This document shows positions 33,943 through 42,883 of a stretch of 64,000 bases of DNA, piece after piece. The number at the start of each line of letters is the position of its first letter. Position 1 is the stretch's first letter. Under the pieces are notes generated by a model. That model was not told the DNA's origin. It saw only the letters and a program-made list of their open reading frames with translations, and ran no database searches. The stretch lies in NCBI RefSeq assembly GCF_014648435.1, contig NZ_BMRC01000036.1, forward strand, positions 16,661 through 80,660. The letters are read 5' to 3'. Position numbers and translations under genes: made by a program. The DNA comes from Nonomuraea spiralis (lineage in GTDB: Bacteria > Actinomycetota > Actinomycetes > Streptosporangiales > Streptosporangiaceae).

Positions 33943-34121
33943 GCGGGACCGCCGCCGCCAATGCGTCCTTTTACCCACTGCTCCCACGACAGCCGGTCAA
34001 TCTGGTCAGTAACCCTCCGCTTCGTGACAAATACGTTATGTAGTTCTTGCCAACCTTTGGAACGGTTGAAACGTGATCCTCATGCACAACATGAGCATCA
34101 CTTGTCCCTGGAAGGAAAGCC

Positions 34122-35066
34122 GTGGGTATCAAGGTTCGCGGTGGGCGCACGCTCACCCTCGCCACTGTCGGAGCGCTCGCCGCCTCGCTCCTCGCTGTCG
34201 GTGGCGTGGCCACCGCCTCGTCGGCTGCGAGCGAGGTGTACGCCTGCGTGCACAAGAAGACGCGCTACGTCCGCATCGTCAACCCGACCACGCCGTGCCG
34301 CAAGACCGAAGAGCGCGTGGTGATCGGCGGCAGCACGACGCAGCTGAACGGTGGCACGTCCGGCCCCAAGGGTGACACGGGCGCTCCCGGCAAGCCCGGC
34401 GCTCAGGGCCCGCAGGGCCCCAAGGGCGACACCGGCGCGGTGGGCCCCCAGGGCAAGCAGGGCTTCCCCGGCAAGAACGGCCAGGACGGCAAGAACGGCC
34501 TCCCGGGCAAGGACGGCGAGCGCGGCCCGCAGGGCCCCCAGGGCCCGAAGGGCGACGACGGCAAGGACGGCCTCCCCGGCAAGAACGGCCAGGACGGTCA
34601 GGACGGCAAGCAGGGCCTCCCCGGCAAGGACGGCAAGGACGGCCTCCCGGGCAAGGACGGCAAGGACGGCAAGAACGGCCTTCCGGGCAAGGACGGCAAG
34701 GACGGCGAGCGCGGCCCGGCGGGCCCCCAGGGCCCGCAGGGCCCCAAGGGTGAGCCCGGCAAGGACGGCGGCGGCGCCGCCTACGCCACCTACACCAACG
34801 ACGCCTCCATCACCGGGCTCGGCTCGGTGACCGCCACCTGCGACAAGGGCGGCTCGCCCACCGGCGGCGGCTTCTCCTTCGGCACCCTGAAGAACGCCGT
34901 CGTCATGGGCAGCTACCCCGGCGCCTCCGGCTGGACGGTCACCGTGGCCAAGGACGACAACGGCGGCGGCAACAACCTCACCGCCGAGACCCAGACCCAC
35001 GGTGGCGGCAACAACGGCACCAGCGTCTCCGGCAAGGTCTACGTCGTCTGCATCAAGAAGGTCTGA
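34122..35066 (+). CDS. secreted collagen-like protein
   Basis: A 314-residue exported protein. Residues 1-37 are a signal peptide (LTLATVGALAASLLAVGG ending SSAAS). A small N-terminal head follows (EVYACVHKKTRYVRIVNPTTPCRK, two Cys). Residues 81-215 hold 45 uninterrupted Gly-X-Y triplets rich in Lys-Asp and GLPGKD, which would form a triple helix without hydroxyproline, stabilised by KGD/KGE pairs. The C-terminal ~99 residues are a small beta-rich domain with two Cys, probably the trimerising part. GTG start with GGAAGGAAAG upstream. A very strong terminator follows. Role is probably surface or matrix structure. Confidence 0.9.
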   Translation: MGIKVRGGRTLTLATVGALAASLLAVGGVATASSAASEVYACVHKKTRYVRIVNPTTPCRKTEERVVIGGSTTQLNGGTSGPKGDTGAPGKPGAQGPQGPKGDTGAVGPQGKQGFPGKNGQDGKNGLPGKDGERGPQGPQGPKGDDGKDGLPGKNGQDGQDGKQGLPGKDGKDGLPGKDGKDGKNGLPGKDGKDGERGPAGPQGPQGPKGEPGKDGGGAAYATYTNDASITGLGSVTATCDKGGSPTGGGFSFGTLKNAVVMGSYPGASGWTVTVAKDDNGGGNNLTAETQTHGGGNNGTSVSGKVYVVCIKKV

Positions 35067-35075
35067 CGACGCTGA

Positions 35076-35110
35076 AAGGGCCGGTGCGGGGCGACCCCGC
35101 ACCGGCCCTT
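35076..35110. terminator. strong bidirectional terminator
   Basis: A perfect 16-bp stem: 35076-35091 (AAGGGCCGGTGCGGGG) pairs with 35095-35110, with loop CGA. A-rich flank on the left and TTCTCGTT on the right allow use in both directions, between the collagen-like gene and purL. Confidence 0.9.
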
Positions 35111-35112
35111 CT

Positions 35113-35154
35113 CGTTGAGCCTCAGCCGAACAGCGTTGAGCCTCAGCCGAACAG
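35113..35154. repeat. exact 21-bp tandem duplication across the purL stop
   Basis: 35113-35133 and 35134-35154 are identical (CGTTGAGCCTCAGCCGAACA plus G). The purL stop (35143-35145) is repeated in frame 21 bases downstream at 35122-35124. The repeat lies next to the terminator hairpin. Confidence 0.85.
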
Positions 35155-37395
35155 TGCGGGCAGCGTCGCCGCGTGCGTCTCGCGGATCTCCTCGACCGGC
35201 ACCTCGAACACGTCCTCGACCACCAGCGACTCCCCGCCGGTGACCCCGAGCCCGTAGCAGGGCACCTCGTGGCGCCCGCACAGCGCCGCGAACTCCTCGA
35301 ACGCCTCAGGCCGCACCACGACCAGCGCCCGCCCCGCCGACTCGCTGAACAGGTCGGTGAACGCGTCGCCGCTCAGCGCGACCGTGGCCCCGATCCCGCG
35401 CGCGAGGCACGACTCGGCCAGCGCCACGGCGAGCCCGCCGTCGGACAGGTCGTGCGAGCCCTCCAGCAGCCCCTGGGCCGCCGCCTCCACCAGCACGGTC
35501 GCCAGCGCCTGCTCGGCCTCCAGGTCCGCGTGCGGCGGCAGGCCGCCCAGGTGGCGGTGCGCCACGTGCGCCCACTCCGAGCCGCCGAACTCCGCGCCGG
35601 TGTCGCCGAGCAGCACCACCCGCAGCCCCTCGGCGGTGAACCCGGACGGCACCCGCTTGGCCACGTCGTCGATGACGCCGAGCACGCCCACGACCGGCGT
35701 GGGGTGGATGGCCGTCGAGCCCGTCTGGTTGTAGAAGGAGACGTTCCCGCCGGTCACCGGCACGCCGAGGGTGCGGCAGGCGTCGGCGAGACCGCGTACG
35801 GCCTCGGCGAACTGCCACATGACCTCGGGGTCCTCGGGCGAGCCGAAGTTGAGGCAGTTGGTGACGGCGAGCGGCTTGGCGCCGGTCACGGCCACGTTCC
35901 GGTACGCCTCGGCCAGCGCCAGCTGCGCCCCCGCGTACGGGTCGAGCTTGGCGTAACGGCCGTTGCCGTCGGTGGACAGCGCGATGCCCCTGGTCGTCGG
36001 CTCGGCCCCGGCCATGACCTCGGAGATGCGCACCATCCCGGCGTCGGCCGGCTGGGCCAGCACGGTGTTGGCACGGACGTACCGGTCGTACTGGGAGGTC
36101 ACCCACTCCTTGGAGGCCAGGTTGGGCGAGGCGAGGAGCTGCAGCAGGGTGGCCCGCAGGTCGTCGGGGCGCGCCAGCCGGTCGGGGGTGTCGGCGTTGA
36201 GCGCGGCCTGACCGGACGGCTCGTGGTAGGGACGCTCGTAGACCGGGCCCTCGTCGGCGGCGGTGCCCGGCGGGATGTCCACGATGACCTCGCCGTCCCA
36301 CGTCATGACGAGGCGGCCGGTGTCGGTGACCTCGCCGATGACGGTGGCCGGAACATCCCACTTGGCGCAGATCGCCATGAACGCCGGGATGTCGTCCGGC
36401 CGCACGACGGCCATCATCCGCTCCTGGGACTCGCTCATCAGGATCTCCTCAGGCCGGAGCGAGGAGTCGCGGAGCGGGACCAGGTTGAGGTCGACCTTCA
36501 TGCCGCCGGTGCCCTTGGCGGCCAGCTCGGTGGTGGCGCAGGAGACGCCGGCCGCGCCGAGGTCCTGGATGCCGACGACGACGTCGGCCGCGTAGAGCTC
36601 CAGGCAGCACTCGATGAGCAGCTTCTCCATGAACGGGTCGCCCACCTGCACGGCGGGCCGCTTGGCCTGCGACTCGTCCTCGAACGTCGCCGAGGCCAGC
36701 ACGGACGCTCCGCCGATGCCGTCGGGGCCCGTGGACGCGCCGAACAACACGACCTGGTTGCCCGGCCCCGGCGCGGTGGCCAGCTTGATCTGGTCCTTGC
36801 GCAGCAGGCCGACGCAGAGCGCGTTGACCAGCGGGTTGCCGATGTAGCAGGGGTCGAAGACGACCTCGCCGCCGATGTTGGGCAGGCCCAGGCAGTTGCC
36901 GTAGTGGCTGATGCCCTCGACCACGCCGGGCAGCACCCGCCGCGTGTCGACGGCGTCGGCGCCGCCGAAGCGCAGCGCGTCCATGACGGCGATCGGGCGG
37001 GCGCCCATCGACATGATGTCGCGTACGATCCCGCCGACGCCGGTGGCCGCGCCCTGGTGCGGCTCGACGTAGGACGGGTGGTTGTGCGACTCGATCTTGA
37101 ACGTGGCCGCCCAGCCGTCGCCGATGTCGACGACGCCCGCGTTCTCGCCCATGCCCACGAGCAGCGCCTCGGACTTGGGCGCCTTGGTGGCGAACTGCCT
37201 CAGATGCACCTTGGACGACTTGTACGAGCAGTGCTCGGACCACATGACGCTGTAGATGGCCAGCTCGGAGCCGGTGGGACGGCGGCCCAGGATCTCTTTG
37301 ACCCGGTCGTACTCGTCCTGCTTCATCCCCAGCTCGGCGAAGGGCATCGGCTCGTCGGGGGTGTCGGCGGCCCGCTTGACGCTGTCGGTGCTCAT
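35143..37395 (-). CDS. purL: phosphoribosylformylglycinamidine synthase, large subunit
   Basis: Subunit II of FGAM synthase, ATP-dependent amidation of FGAR with ammonia from PurQ. It is the small PurL type (750 residues) that needs PurQ and PurS. Visible are EYDRVKEILGRRPTGSELAIYSVMWSEHCSYKSSK, GWAATFKIESHNHPSYVEPHQGAATGVGGIVRD, VLFGASTGPDGIGGASVLAS and SHDLSDGGLAVALAESC. The ATG overlaps the purQ stop (ATGA at 37392-37395). Its C-terminus is AALPALFG followed by the tandem duplicated stop. Confidence 0.96.
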   Translation of the reverse strand: MSTDSVKRAADTPDEPMPFAELGMKQDEYDRVKEILGRRPTGSELAIYSVMWSEHCSYKSSKVHLRQFATKAPKSEALLVGMGENAGVVDIGDGWAATFKIESHNHPSYVEPHQGAATGVGGIVRDIMSMGARPIAVMDALRFGGADAVDTRRVLPGVVEGISHYGNCLGLPNIGGEVVFDPCYIGNPLVNALCVGLLRKDQIKLATAPGPGNQVVLFGASTGPDGIGGASVLASATFEDESQAKRPAVQVGDPFMEKLLIECCLELYAADVVVGIQDLGAAGVSCATTELAAKGTGGMKVDLNLVPLRDSSLRPEEILMSESQERMMAVVRPDDIPAFMAICAKWDVPATVIGEVTDTGRLVMTWDGEVIVDIPPGTAADEGPVYERPYHEPSGQAALNADTPDRLARPDDLRATLLQLLASPNLASKEWVTSQYDRYVRANTVLAQPADAGMVRISEVMAGAEPTTRGIALSTDGNGRYAKLDPYAGAQLALAEAYRNVAVTGAKPLAVTNCLNFGSPEDPEVMWQFAEAVRGLADACRTLGVPVTGGNVSFYNQTGSTAIHPTPVVGVLGVIDDVAKRVPSGFTAEGLRVVLLGDTGAEFGGSEWAHVAHRHLGGLPPHADLEAEQALATVLVEAAAQGLLEGSHDLSDGGLAVALAESCLARGIGATVALSGDAFTDLFSESAGRALVVVRPEAFEEFAALCGRHEVPCYGLGVTGGESLVVEDVFEVPVEEIRETHAATLPALFG

Positions 37396-38075
37396 GCGTT
37401 CACCAGATTCTTCAAAATGGACGTGAAGAAGCCGAGCCCGTCGGTGCTCGGCGCGCCGACCAGCTGCTCGACGGCGTGCTCGGGGTGCGGCATGAGGCCG
37501 ACCACGTTGCCCGCCTCGTTACGGATGCCGGCGATGTCGTTGAGCGAGCCGTTGGGGTTGCCGCCGGCGTAGCGCACGACGACGTGGCCGCCGGACTCCA
37601 GCGCCGCCAGCGTGTCCTCGGACGCGACGTAGCGGCCCTCGCCGTGCTTGACCGGCAACACGATCTCCTGGCCCCGCTCGAAGGAGTTGGTCCAGGCGGT
37701 GGCGGGCTGCTCGATCGTGACCCGCTGGTCGCGGCAGACGTAGTGGAGCGAGGCGTTGCGGGTGAGCGCGCCGGGCAGCAGGTGGGCCTCGCAGAGGATC
37801 TGGAAGCCGTTGCAGGTGCCGATGACCGGCAGACCGGCCTTGGCGGCCGGGATGAGCTCGTCCATCAGCGGGGCGAACCTGGAGATGGCGCCGCAACGCA
37901 GATAGTCGCCGTAGGAGAAGCCGCCGGGCAGGAACACGGCGTCGACTCCCTTCAGGTCGTGGTCGGCGTGCCACAGCGGGACCGCCTGCGCGCCCACGAG
38001 GCGCACGGCTCTGGCGGCGTCCTGGTCGTCGAGAGTTCCTGGAAACGTGACTACGCCCACACGGGCAGCGCTCAT
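37392..38075 (-). CDS. purQ: phosphoribosylformylglycinamidine synthase, glutaminase subunit
   Basis: Class I glutamine amidotransferase (227 residues) that feeds ammonia to PurL. The nucleophile Cys is in PVIGTCNGFQILCE; the His-Glu pair is GLMPHPEHAVEQLVG. The start MSAARVGVVTFPGTLDDQDAARA is the family N-terminus. It overlaps purL by four bases; purS is not adjacent but lies beyond an RsbW-like gene. Confidence 0.96.
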   Translation of the reverse strand: MSAARVGVVTFPGTLDDQDAARAVRLVGAQAVPLWHADHDLKGVDAVFLPGGFSYGDYLRCGAISRFAPLMDELIPAAKAGLPVIGTCNGFQILCEAHLLPGALTRNASLHYVCRDQRVTIEQPATAWTNSFERGQEIVLPVKHGEGRYVASEDTLAALESGGHVVVRYAGGNPNGSLNDIAGIRNEAGNVVGLMPHPEHAVEQLVGAPSTDGLGFFTSILKNLVNA

Positions 38076-38193
38076 GACAGTCGTCCCCTCCGAGGAATGC
38101 GCACGCGCGTGCCACCGTCTCTTTGGGGGCGGACGGCGGTCTACGGCGGTGTAGTCAGATTATCGGGTGCGCGGCTGTGTTCCGGGCAGCGGG

Positions 38194-38634
38194 TCAGACC
38201 GCGGCCAGCTCGCGGTGACGGGCACCCTCGGCCTCGTCGTCCCAGGCGAGCATCTTGCGCAGGTGGACCGTCGTGCCACGGCCGGGTGTCGTGCCGAAGG
38301 AGATCTCGTCCACCACGGAGCGCATGATCAGCAGGCCGCGGCCGTTCTCGGTGTCGGGCGGAGGGAAGTGCAGCGGCATCGAAGGAAGACCGTCGCCGCT
38401 GTCGGCCACGCGCACGTCGCAGCGACCGTAGCCGATGGCCGCCGACACCTCGTAACGGTTGGCGGGACCGCCGTGCCGCACCGCGTTGGAGCACGCCTCG
38501 GAGACGGCGAGCAGCATGTCGGCGATGCACGTCTCGCTCACGTTGAGTGAACGCATCGCGTCGCCCAGCACTCGCCTGACCATCGGAATGCCGATAGCAT
38601 CCCGAGGCAGCGCCAACGAGAACTCAATATCCAC
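38194..38634 (-). CDS. RsbW/SpoIIAB-like ATP-binding protein (anti-sigma kinase type)
   Basis: A 146-residue HATPase_c_2 protein of the family that phosphorylates anti-sigma antagonists or binds sigma factors; in actinomycetes many copies exist and act in development. N box EACSNAVRHG (E46, N50), G1 box DSGDGLPS and G2 box GRGLLIMRSVVD are all intact, so ATP binding is expected. It begins MDIEFSLALPRDAIGIP. It lies between purS and purQ on the same strand, with gaps of 118 and 170 bp to the neighbours, so it may have its own promoter. No sigma or antagonist gene is next to it. Confidence 0.9.
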   Translation of the reverse strand: MDIEFSLALPRDAIGIPMVRRVLGDAMRSLNVSETCIADMLLAVSEACSNAVRHGGPANRYEVSAAIGYGRCDVRVADSGDGLPSMPLHFPPPDTENGRGLLIMRSVVDEISFGTTPGRGTTVHLRKMLAWDDEAEGARHRELAAV

Positions 38635-38804
38635 CGGACTCCTCCGGGCTCCGGAATGTCACCTGGAGTAGGTTTCCCTGTGAAATCGGGGCTAACCGCA
38701 AAATCACGTTGTTGTTATTTAGTGTTGGCACGCCCGTGGCATTGTGGCATGGCCGAACGCGACTTTAACCCACCAGGGGTAAAACCAGGCATCAAATGTG
38801 CCTT

Positions 38805-39050
38805 CTACCCCTCAACCCGGACGCTGTAGTCCTCGATCACAGTGTTGGCCAGGAGTGTCTCGGCCATCTTGCGCACCTCTTCGAGCGCCGCCTCGTCGGC
38901 CGGGCCCTCCAGTTCGATCTCGAACCGCTTGCCCTGACGGACAGCCGAGACGCCGGAGAAGCCGAGCCTGGGCAGCGCCCTGGCGATGGCCTGGCCCTGC
39001 GGGTCGAGGATCTCGGGCTTCAGCATGACGTCTACGATGACGCGCGCCAC
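38805..39050 (-). CDS. purS: FGAM synthase subunit PurS
   Basis: An 81-residue dimeric subunit that bridges PurL and PurQ and helps channel ammonia. Family sequence: ARVIVDVMLKPEILDPQGQAIARALPRLGFSGVSAVRQGKRFEIELEG. The GTG at 39050 has GAGGAACGCA before it, and upstream extension MLSQAP... is not needed. It is the most 5' member of the purS-(anti-sigma)-purQ-purL stretch. Confidence 0.93.
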   Translation of the reverse strand: MARVIVDVMLKPEILDPQGQAIARALPRLGFSGVSAVRQGKRFEIELEGPADEAALEEVRKMAETLLANTVIEDYSVRVEG

Positions 39051-39188
39051 TGCGTTCCTCCTGGGTGGAGTGGGTGCTTGGGAAAGCAAGCCTACCGGCG
39101 TGTGTGGCAGTCAGGACAACGGGAACGGGGAGGACATGGGGCTTGCGCGGAGGGTTGTGATGTCTGCCACGATGTCCCCAAACGCGTA

Positions 39189-39210
39189 TGAACCACCATC
39201 ACATGGTTCA
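39189..39210. promoter_or_regulatory. inverted repeat upstream of the dehydrogenase operon
   Basis: TGAACCA (39189-39195) and TGGTTCA (39204-39210) are perfect inverted arms with an 8-bp spacer, 69 bp before the E1alpha start. It is a candidate operator for a regulator of branched-chain or pyruvate catabolism. Confidence 0.45.
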
Positions 39211-39278
39211 CACGCACACACGGCTGGCCTCAGGTGGCGACCCCATCGACACCGGCCCCGATCGCACAGGAGCGGCAC

Positions 39279-40370
39279 GTGACAGTCGACGCCTCTCGTG
39301 GTGCCGAAGCACCCCCTGAGCTCGTGCAGTTGCTCACGCCCGAAGGAGAACGGGTCGAGCATCCCGACTACGACATAGACCTGACGCCCGACGAGGTCCG
39401 CTCGCTCTACCGCGACCTGGTTCTCGTCCGGCGCATCGACCTGGAGGCCGTGGCCCTGCAGCGCCAGGGCGAACTGGGCATCTGGGCCTCGCTGCTGGGC
39501 CAGGAGGCCGCCCAGATCGGCTCCGGCCGGGCCCTCACCGACTCCGACATGGCCTTCCCGACCTACCGCGAGCACGGCGTCGCCTGGTGTCGCGACGTCG
39601 ACCCGGTGAAGCTGCTCGGCCTGTTCAGGGGCGTCAACCACGGCGGCTGGGACCCCGAGGAGCACAACTTCCACCTTTACACGATCGTGATCGGCAGCCA
39701 GACCCTGCACGCGGTCGGCTACGCCATGGGCATCCAGCGCGACGACGCGACGGCCGCCACGATCGCCTACTTCGGCGATGGCGCCACCTCCCAGGGCGAC
39801 GTGAACGAGGCGTTCATCTGGGCCAGCGTGTTCAACGCGCCGATCGTCTTCTTCTGCCAGAACAACCAGTGGGCCATCTCCGAGCCGCTGGAGAAGCAGA
39901 GCCGCATCCCCCTCTACCGCCGGGCCTCGGGCTTCGGCTTCCCGGGGATCAGGGTCGACGGCAACGACGTGTTCGCCTGCCTGGCGGTGACCAAGAAGGC
40001 GCTCGAAGCCGCTCGTACGGGCCAGGGGCCGACGCTGATCGAGGCGTTCACGTACCGGATGGGCGCCCACACCACGACCGACGACCCGACCCGCTACCGG
40101 GTGGCCAGCGAGCTGGAGGCGTGGAAGCTCAAGGACCCGATCGAGCGGGTCAAGTCGTACCTGTTCCGCAACGAGCTGGCCGACCAGGCCTTCTTCGACT
40201 CCGTGACCGCCGAGGCCGACCAGCTCGGCGCCGACCTGCGCAGGCGGTGCCTGGCGATGCCCGACCCCGAGCCGCTCGATATCTTCGACCACGTCTACCG
40301 CGAGCCCCACGCGCTCATCGACGGGGAGCGGGCGCAGTTCGCCGCCTACTTGGAGGGCTTTGAGAAATGA
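39279..40370 (+). CDS. bkdA: 2-oxo acid dehydrogenase E1 component, alpha subunit
   Basis: Thiamine-diphosphate subunit that decarboxylates branched-chain 2-oxo acids (or pyruvate). GTG 39279 is chosen for its AGGAGCGG site; GTG 39234 would add 15 residues. ThDP/Mg motif IAYFGDGATSQGDVNEAFIWASVFNAPIVFFCQNNQWAIS; phosphate-loop region YRMGAHTTTDDPTRYR resembles the BCKDH form. 363 residues. The stop overlaps the E1beta start (ATGA at 40367-40370). Branched-chain use is supported by vdh in the same region, but a pyruvate role cannot be excluded. Confidence 0.87.
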   Translation: MTVDASRGAEAPPELVQLLTPEGERVEHPDYDIDLTPDEVRSLYRDLVLVRRIDLEAVALQRQGELGIWASLLGQEAAQIGSGRALTDSDMAFPTYREHGVAWCRDVDPVKLLGLFRGVNHGGWDPEEHNFHLYTIVIGSQTLHAVGYAMGIQRDDATAATIAYFGDGATSQGDVNEAFIWASVFNAPIVFFCQNNQWAISEPLEKQSRIPLYRRASGFGFPGIRVDGNDVFACLAVTKKALEAARTGQGPTLIEAFTYRMGAHTTTDDPTRYRVASELEAWKLKDPIERVKSYLFRNELADQAFFDSVTAEADQLGADLRRRCLAMPDPEPLDIFDHVYREPHALIDGERAQFAAYLEGFEK

Positions 40371-41347
40371 CGGTTTTGAGCCTGTCCAAGGCGCTCAACG
40401 AAGGCATGCGCCGAGCCATGGAGGACGACCCCAAGGTCCTCATCATGGGCGAGGACGTCGGCAAGCTCGGCGGCGTGTTCCGTGTCACCGACGGCCTGCA
40501 GAAGGACTTCGGCGAGGACCGTGTCATCGACACGCCGCTCGCCGAGTCCGGCATCATCGGCACCGCGATCGGCCTCGCGCTGCGCGGCTACCGGCCGGTG
40601 TGCGAGATCCAGTTCGACGGGTTCGTCTTCCCGGCGGCCGACCAGATCATCACCCAGCTCGCCAAGATGCCGATGCGCTCGCTCGGCGCGATCAAGCTGC
40701 CCGTCGTCGTACGCATCCCGTGCGGCGGCGGCATCGGCGCGGTCGAGCACCACAGCGAGTCGCCGGAGGCGTACTTCACGCACACGGCAGGCCTGCGCGT
40801 GGTGGCCTGCTCCAACCCGGCCGACGCCTACACCATGATCCAGCAGGCCATCCGCAGCGACGACCCGGTCATCTTCTTCGAGCCCAAGCGGCGCTACTGG
40901 GAGAAGGACGACATCGACACGGCCTCGACCGACTGGTGGATGCCGTTCGACAAGGCCAGGGTCGTACGGCCCGGGTCCGACGTCACGCTGCTGGCCTACG
41001 GGCCCATGGTCAAGACCTGCCTGGAGGCCGCCACGGCCGCCGAGGACGACGGGCGCTCGCTGGAGGTGATCGACCTGCGTTCGCTCAACCCGCTGGACGA
41101 GCCGCTGGTCATGGAGTCCGTACGCAGGACCGGCCGGGCGATCGTGGTCCACGAGGCGCCCGTCTACAGCGGCTTCGGCGCCGAACTGGCGGCCAGGATC
41201 ACCGAGCGGTGCTTCTACCACCTGGAGTCGCCGGTGTTGCGGGTCGGCGGATTCTCCACCCCCTACCCGCCGTCGAAGCTCGAAGAGCACTACCTGCCCG
41301 ACCTGGACCGGGTGCTCGACGCCGTCGACCGCGCCTTCGGGTTCTGA
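40367..41347 (+). CDS. bkdB: 2-oxo acid dehydrogenase E1 component, beta subunit
   Basis: Partner of E1alpha in an alpha2beta2 tetramer; completes the ThDP site and provides the E2 contact. 326 residues, starting MTVLSLSKALNEGMRRAMEDDPKVLIMGEDVGKLGGVFRVTDGL. Active-site histidine region is EHHSESPEAYFTHTAGLRVV; the C-terminal transketolase-like domain is IDLRSLNPLDEPLVMESVRRTGRAIVVHEAP. Overlaps E1alpha by four bases; E2 starts 17 bases later. Confidence 0.92.
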   Translation: MTVLSLSKALNEGMRRAMEDDPKVLIMGEDVGKLGGVFRVTDGLQKDFGEDRVIDTPLAESGIIGTAIGLALRGYRPVCEIQFDGFVFPAADQIITQLAKMPMRSLGAIKLPVVVRIPCGGGIGAVEHHSESPEAYFTHTAGLRVVACSNPADAYTMIQQAIRSDDPVIFFEPKRRYWEKDDIDTASTDWWMPFDKARVVRPGSDVTLLAYGPMVKTCLEAATAAEDDGRSLEVIDLRSLNPLDEPLVMESVRRTGRAIVVHEAPVYSGFGAELAARITERCFYHLESPVLRVGGFSTPYPPSKLEEHYLPDLDRVLDAVDRAFGF

Positions 41348-41364
41348 AAGGGGGACGTGTTTCC

Positions 41365-42837
41365 ATGCGACGCGAGTTCAAGCTTCCCGACGTCGGGGAG
41401 GGCCTGACCGAGGCCGAGATCGTCCGCTGGCACGTCCGGCCGGGCGACGAGGTCAAGGTCAACCAGATCGTGGTAGAGATCGAGACGGCCAAGTCCATCG
41501 TCGAGCTGCCGATCCCGTGGGACGGCGTGGTCGCGGGGGTGTTGGTCGAGGAGGGCGTCACGGTCGACGTCGGCACGCCGATCGTCTCCGTGGACACGGG
41601 CGGCGAGGCGGGCGGCGCCGACGAGGGTCTTCAGGCGCTGGCCGACGACATGGTCCCCAAGCCGCCGGCGGAGGGTGCCGTGGAGCCGGGCGCGCACGGC
41701 AGCCCGGCGCCCAAGGAGGAGCGGCAGGCGGTCCTGGTCGGCTACGGCGTCAAGACCGGCGCCTCCAAGCGCCGCCCCCGCAAGCAGCAGCCGCCCTCCA
41801 TCGCGGCCGCCCCTGTCGCCAACCCCTCCCGCGTGGAGGTGACCGGCCGGCAGCCCGCGGTGTCCCCGCCGCAGCCCGCCCCGGCACCGGTCGTCAGGGC
41901 CGCGGAGACAGCCCCCACCGCGCCCACCCCCACCGCGCCAGCCCCCGCCGGGGCTGCCGGGCGGGTGGCCGTGCTGGCCAAGCCGCCGGTACGCAAGCTG
42001 GCCAAGGACCTCGGCGTCGACCTCACGACCCTCACCGGCACCGGCCCGCAGGGTTCCATCACCCGCGACGACGTGCACGCCGCCGCCGAGGGCACCCAGG
42101 CGGCGCCCGCGCCGCAGGCCCAGCCGCAGCAACAGCGGCGGGAGGAACGCGTCCCGGTCAAGGGCGTGCGCAAGATGACCGCGCAGGCGATGGTGGCCAG
42201 CGCCTTCACGGCCCCCCACGTCACCGAGTTCCTCCAGGTGGACGTCACGGAGACCATGGAGGCGGTCCGGCGCCTGCGCATCCTGCCCGACTTCGCCGAG
42301 GTCAAGGTCTCCCCGCTGCTCCTGGTCTGCAAGGCCGTGCTGACAGCGGTCAGGCGCTACCCGATGATCAACTCCGCCTGGGACGAGGCCGCCCAGGAGA
42401 TCGTGGTCAAGCACTACGTGAACCTGGGCATCGCCGCCGCCACCCCGCGCGGTCTGGTGGTGCCGAACATCAAGGACGCCCAGGCCCTCCCGCTCCCCGA
42501 GCTGGCCGGGCAGCTGGGCGCCTTGGCGGAGACGGCCAGGGCGGGCCGTACCCAGCCGGCCGAGATGGCGGGCGGCACGATCACGATCACCAACGTGGGC
42601 GTGTTCGGCATCGACGCCGGCACCCCGATCCTCAACCCGGGCGAGTCGGCCATCCTGGCCTTCGGCCAGGTCAGGGACATGCCGTGGGTGGTCGACGGCG
42701 AGCTGGCCGTACGCAAGGTGACCACCCTCGCGCTGAGCTTCGACCACCGGATCGTCGACGGCGAGCTGGGTTCGATGTTCCTGCGCGACGTCGGCGCCAT
42801 GCTGGAGGACCCGCTCCGCATGCTGGCCTGGGGCTAG
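41365..42837 (+). CDS. bkdC: dihydrolipoamide acyltransferase (E2)
   Basis: Core of the dehydrogenase complex, 490 residues, one lipoyl domain. Lipoyl lysine K43 is in EIETAKSIVELP. An Ala/Pro/Thr-rich linker (about residues 90-205) leads to the peripheral-subunit-binding domain PPVRKLAKDLGVDLTTLTGTGPQGSITRDDV. The catalytic domain ends with FDHRIVDGELGS, holding the His and Asp of the HxxxD active site. ATG 41365 with AGGGGGAC upstream. It has no E3 gene beside it; lpdA at 4 kb is the likely partner. A hairpin terminator follows. Confidence 0.93.
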   Translation: MRREFKLPDVGEGLTEAEIVRWHVRPGDEVKVNQIVVEIETAKSIVELPIPWDGVVAGVLVEEGVTVDVGTPIVSVDTGGEAGGADEGLQALADDMVPKPPAEGAVEPGAHGSPAPKEERQAVLVGYGVKTGASKRRPRKQQPPSIAAAPVANPSRVEVTGRQPAVSPPQPAPAPVVRAAETAPTAPTPTAPAPAGAAGRVAVLAKPPVRKLAKDLGVDLTTLTGTGPQGSITRDDVHAAAEGTQAAPAPQAQPQQQRREERVPVKGVRKMTAQAMVASAFTAPHVTEFLQVDVTETMEAVRRLRILPDFAEVKVSPLLLVCKAVLTAVRRYPMINSAWDEAAQEIVVKHYVNLGIAAATPRGLVVPNIKDAQALPLPELAGQLGALAETARAGRTQPAEMAGGTITITNVGVFGIDAGTPILNPGESAILAFGQVRDMPWVVDGELAVRKVTTLALSFDHRIVDGELGSMFLRDVGAMLEDPLRMLAWG

Positions 42838-42844
42838 ATCCAGA

Positions 42845-42883
42845 CGGTGACCGCCGGGAGGACCCCTCTCCCGGCGATCACCG
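42845..42883. terminator. hairpin terminator after the E2 gene
   Basis: 42845-42860 pairs with 42868-42883 (16 pairs, one mismatch; arm GCCGGGAG/CTCCCGGC), loop GACCCCT. It overlaps the stop of the convergent gene, so it may serve both. Confidence 0.75.

Noticed and set aside
34361..34768. Possible CRISPR-like or satellite repeat from the regular spacing
   Set aside because: The regularity is three-base coding periodicity of the G-X-Y triplets, with no spacers or leader.
34351..34830. An Ala/Arg/Thr repeat frame on the plus strand
   Set aside because: It is the +1 frame of the collagen-like repeat.
34098..35102. A minus-strand frame rich in Leu-Ala-Val repeats
   Set aside because: It is the mirror of the collagen-like G-X-Y coding repeat. 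No start context or domain supports it.
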